From NCBI GenBank assembly GCA_036569045.1, contig DATCRI010000041.1, positions 1-54,641 of the forward strand: DNA of 54,641 nucleotides, written 5' to 3'. How positions within the stretch are numbered: the first letter of the stretch is position 1; every line of letters starts with the position of its first letter. Shown in pieces: positions 52,562-54,641 of the stretch. The notes beneath the pieces were generated by a model, which saw only the letters and a program-made list of their open reading frames with translations, made no database searches and had not been told where the DNA came from. Made by a program: the position numbers and the translations under genes. Source of the DNA: Chthoniobacterales bacterium. Its GTDB lineage: Bacteria > Verrucomicrobiota > Verrucomicrobiia > Chthoniobacterales > JAATET01.

Positions 52562-54283
52562 ATGAAACGCATTCTTTTTGTCTGCACCGGAAACATCTGC
52601 CGCAGTCCCATGGCGGAAGGCCTTTTCCGCGCGCTCGTGAAGTCCCGCAAGCTCGACGATCACTTCGCCGTCGCCTCCGCCGGCACCAGCGCGAGCTCCG
52701 GCCAGACGCCCAGCCTCGAGGGCGTGCGCGTGCTTCGGAAAGAAGAAGGCATCGACATCTCGCGCCAGCGCAGCCAGCCCGTCACCAGCGCTCTCGTCCG
52801 CGAATCGGACGCCATTTTTACGATGACGCGCGACCATCGCGACATCCTCGAGGCGCTCTATCCCGGCGCCTCCGGCAAGGTCTTTTTGCTCCGCGAATTC
52901 GAGGGGGGCCCCCTCGACGTGCCCGACCCCATCGGGCAGGGACATGAAGTCTACGCGCGTTGCAAGGACACCATTAAACGCGCCCTACCCGGCATTCTTG
53001 AATTCCTCGAAAAACAATCACCCATGATCACCGAATCCAGCGAAACCCTTCCCCACGTCGAAGCCGTCGACCCCGAAATCGCCGAGGCCATCCACGCCGA
53101 AGCCCGCCGTCAGGCCGAGCACATCGAGCTCATCGCCTCCGAGAATTACACCAGCCGCGCCGTGATGGAGGCCCAGGGCTCGTGCCTCACGAACAAATAC
53201 GCCGAAGGCTACCCCGGCAAACGCTGGTATGGCGGCTGTGAACACGTCGACGTCGTCGAGGCGCTCGCCATCGCTCGCGCGAAGGAGCTTTTCGGCGCCG
53301 ACCACGCGAACGTCCAGCCGCACAGCGGCTCGCAGGCGAACACCGCCGTTTATTTCAGCGTCCTCACGCCCGGCGACAAAATCCTCACGATGGACCTCGC
53401 CCACGGCGGCCACCTTACCCACGGCCACAAGGCCAACTTCTCCGGAAAGCTCTACCAGGTCACCCACTACGGCGTCAGCCCCGAGACGGGCATGATCGAT
53501 TACGACGCCCTCGCGAGAACCGCCGCCGAGGTGCAGCCGAAAATGATCACCGCCGGCGCCTCCGCCTACCCGCGCACGATCGACTTCAAGCGCATGCGCG
53601 AGATCGCCGATTCCGTCGGCGCCTACCTCTTCGTCGACATGGCCCACATCGCCGGCCTCGTCGCGGGCGGCGCGCACCCCTCGCCCGTGCCCTACGCGGA
53701 CTTCGTCACCACCACCACGCACAAGAGCCTGCGCGGCCCCCGCGGCGGCATCATCCTGTGCAAGGAGCAGTTCGCGAAGAAGATCGACTCGCTCACCTTC
53801 CCCGGCATCCAGGGCGGCCCGCTCATGCACGTGATCGCCGCGAAGGCCGTCTGCCTCAAGGAGGCGCTCCAGCCCGAGTTCAAAGCCTACGCCGCGCAGG
53901 TCGTCAGCAACGCGAAGGCCCTCGCCGCCAGCCTCACCCGCCTCGGCTACCCCATCACCTCCGGCGGCACGGATAACCACGTCATGCTCGTGGACCTCCG
54001 CCCCCGCGGCCTCACCGGCGTCGAGGCGCAGACCGCGCTCGATCACGCCGCCATCACGGTCAACAAGAACGCCATCCCGTTCGACACCGAGCCGATCAGC
54101 AAGACCGGCGGCATCCGCGTCGGCACGCCGGCCATGACCACCCGCGGCATGAAGGAAGAGGAAATGATGGAAATCGCCGACCTCATCCACGCCGCCCTCG
54201 AGGCCCGCAACGACGAGGCCGCCCTCGCCGCCGTGCGCAAGCGCGTGACCACCTTCACCGCGCAGTTCCCGCTGCCGAGCTAG
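52562..54283 (+). CDS. glyA: Fusion of low-molecular-weight tyrosine phosphatase with serine hydroxymethyltransferase
   Basis: One 573-aa frame. Residues 1-150 form a low-molecular-weight phosphatase: catalytic loop CTGNICR at 8-14 and VPDP with the general-acid Asp at 122. Residues from about 155 form a complete serine hydroxymethyltransferase, with [20 protein letters not shown] and [14 protein letters not shown] holding the pyridoxal-phosphate Lys at 388. The C-terminus [14 protein letters not shown] is normal. SHMT makes glycine and methylene-THF from serine. The junction [15 protein letters not shown] has no stop. An ATG at 53024 falls where a free GlyA would start, but no ribosome site is seen before it, so a single bifunctional product or internal initiation are both possible. 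Confidence 0.93.
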   Translation: MKRILFVCTGNICRSPMAEGLFRALVKSRKLDDHFAVASAGTSASSGQTPSLEGVRVLRKEEGIDISRQRSQPVTSALVRESDAIFTMTRDHRDILEALYPGASGKVFLLREFEGGPLDVPDPIGQGHEVYARCKDTIKRALPGILEFLEKQSPMITESSETLPHVEAVDPEIAEAIHAEARRQAEHIELIASENYTSRAVMEAQGSCLTNKYAEGYPGKRWYGGCEHVDVVEALAIARAKELFGADHANVQPHSGSQANTAVYFSVLTPGDKILTMDLAHGGHLTHGHKANFSGKLYQVTHYGVSPETGMIDYDALARTAAEVQPKMITAGASAYPRTIDFKRMREIADSVGAYLFVDMAHIAGLVAGGAHPSPVPYADFVTTTTHKSLRGPRGGIILCKEQFAKKIDSLTFPGIQGGPLMHVIAAKAVCLKEALQPEFKAYAAQVVSNAKALAASLTRLGYPITSGGTDNHVMLVDLRPRGLTGVEAQTALDHAAITVNKNAIPFDTEPISKTGGIRVGTPAMTTRGMKEEEMMEIADLIHAALEARNDEAALAAVRKRVTTFTAQFPLPS

Positions 54284-54362
54284 TCATTGGTCATTCGTCA
54301 CTGGTCATTGGGGGAGCTCTTCGCGCGCTTTCCCAATGACAAATGACCATTGACCAATGACT
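54282..54362. terminator. Large inverted repeat filling the gap between two convergent genes
   Basis: Arms at 54282-54312 and 54332-54362 are 31 bp each and match at 27 positions, with a 19-nt loop. Each arm is built from near copies of the heptamer TCATTGG (left arm: four). It overlaps the GlyA stop at 54281-54283 and ends 2 bp before the metallopeptidase stop. It would form a strong hairpin in RNA from both sides, so a bidirectional terminator or transcription-collision barrier is likely, though neither side has a T-tract. Confidence 0.6.
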
Positions 54363-54364
54363 CC

Positions 54365-54641
54365 TCACTCCAGCCCCAGCCGCGCCACGCCCGCTTCGTC
54401 GAGCCCCAGGTAATGCCCGATCTCGTGCAGCAGGGTCACCCGCACCTCCCGGCGGAAGCAGCGCTCGCGGCCGCCCGCAAAGGTCCACAGGTTGTCCACC
54501 CAGATGCGGATGCGCGGCGGATCCGGCAGGTCCAGGTAGGAGTGGCTCGCGCCCTCGAAAATCCCCAGCCAGTCCGCCCCCACGCCATGCGCCAGGTCAT
54601 CGGCCCCCGGCCGATCCTCGACAAACACCGACACCCGCTCG
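54365..54641 (-). CDS. Small zinc metallopeptidase (zincin_1-like), partial (N-terminus missing)
   Basis: The final 91 or so residues are visible and the frame is open to the right edge. RVSVFVEDRPGADDLAHGVG, HSYLDLPDPPRIRIWVDNLW and REVRVTLLHEIGHYLGLDEA contain the HExxH zinc site (HEIGH) followed by GLDE, close to the C-terminus. This matches the family of small predicted zinc proteases that end soon after the motif with a LxRLG tail. The family is about 115-130 aa, so about 30-40 residues are missing. Function is unknown. It converges with the GlyA fusion gene. Confidence 0.85.
   Translation of the reverse strand, partial: ERVSVFVEDRPGADDLAHGVGADWLGIFEGASHSYLDLPDPPRIRIWVDNLWTFAGGRERCFRREVRVTLLHEIGHYLGLDEAGVARLGLE

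Overview
The window is GC-rich, tightly packed bacterial chromosome, most likely from a member of Verrucomicrobiota (Spartobacteria-like). This is an inference. It rests on a large beta-strand-repeat protein ending in a PEP-CTERM-type sorting signal, the style of the exopolysaccharide (EPS) locus, and overall base composition. No rRNA or marker gene is present to confirm it, and no tRNA, CRISPR array or insertion sequence was seen by eye.

Region 1 (1-1834): the start of a gene for a class III nucleotide cyclase domain joined to an NB-ARC-type ATPase, reading out of the window on the minus strand. A perfect 7-bp dyad lies just upstream of it.

Region 2 (1835-40947, all minus strand): one run of 34 reading frames over about 39 kb, nearly all separated by less than 110 bp and many joined by 4-bp ATGA/GTGA overlaps. 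In transcription order it begins with the envelope machinery: an outer-membrane beta-barrel, a Wza-like export protein, a Wzc-like BY-kinase, and a Wzm/Wzt ABC transporter. It continues with 17 apparent glycosyltransferases (GT2, GT4, GT9, GT8-like and unclassified), two acyltransferase-3 membrane proteins and two left-handed-beta-helix acetyltransferases. Two Gfo/Idh/MocA dehydrogenases, an extended SDR, a GMC oxidoreductase and a Wzy-like polymerase complete the set. Embedded in it is a 1103-aa repeat protein with a PEP-CTERM-like tail. Two short frames look like recombination scars. Together the genes would make, decorate and export one or more complex surface heteropolysaccharides.

Region 3 (40948-44340): a gene-free interval of about 1 kb separates the run from a divergent pair on the plus strand, a WecG/TagA/CpsF glycosyltransferase and a WcaJ/WbaP-type sugar-phosphate transferase. 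The second protein is the probable initiator of chain synthesis on undecaprenyl phosphate. A strong hairpin terminator at 44288-44338 closes the locus.

Region 4 (44416-48593): a 78-aa stand-alone histidine-kinase dimerisation-like domain, a LolA-like periplasmic protein, and a plus-strand cassette of PAP2 phosphatase, GT39-type membrane transferase and DPM1/ArnC-like GT2. The cassette has the make-up of a polyprenyl-phosphate-sugar system for glycosylating a lipid or envelope polymer. A small unknown protein follows.

Region 5 (48718-54641): housekeeping and envelope genes. These are a YbjQ-family protein, an AI-2E-family transporter, a sigma-factor-like/membrane-protein pair, an L,D-transpeptidase lipoprotein, and a fusion of a low-molecular-weight tyrosine phosphatase with full-length serine hydroxymethyltransferase. 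The window ends in a partial small zinc metallopeptidase. The last two genes converge on an 81-bp gap that is almost entirely a 31-bp-arm inverted repeat built from TCATTGG-like heptamers.
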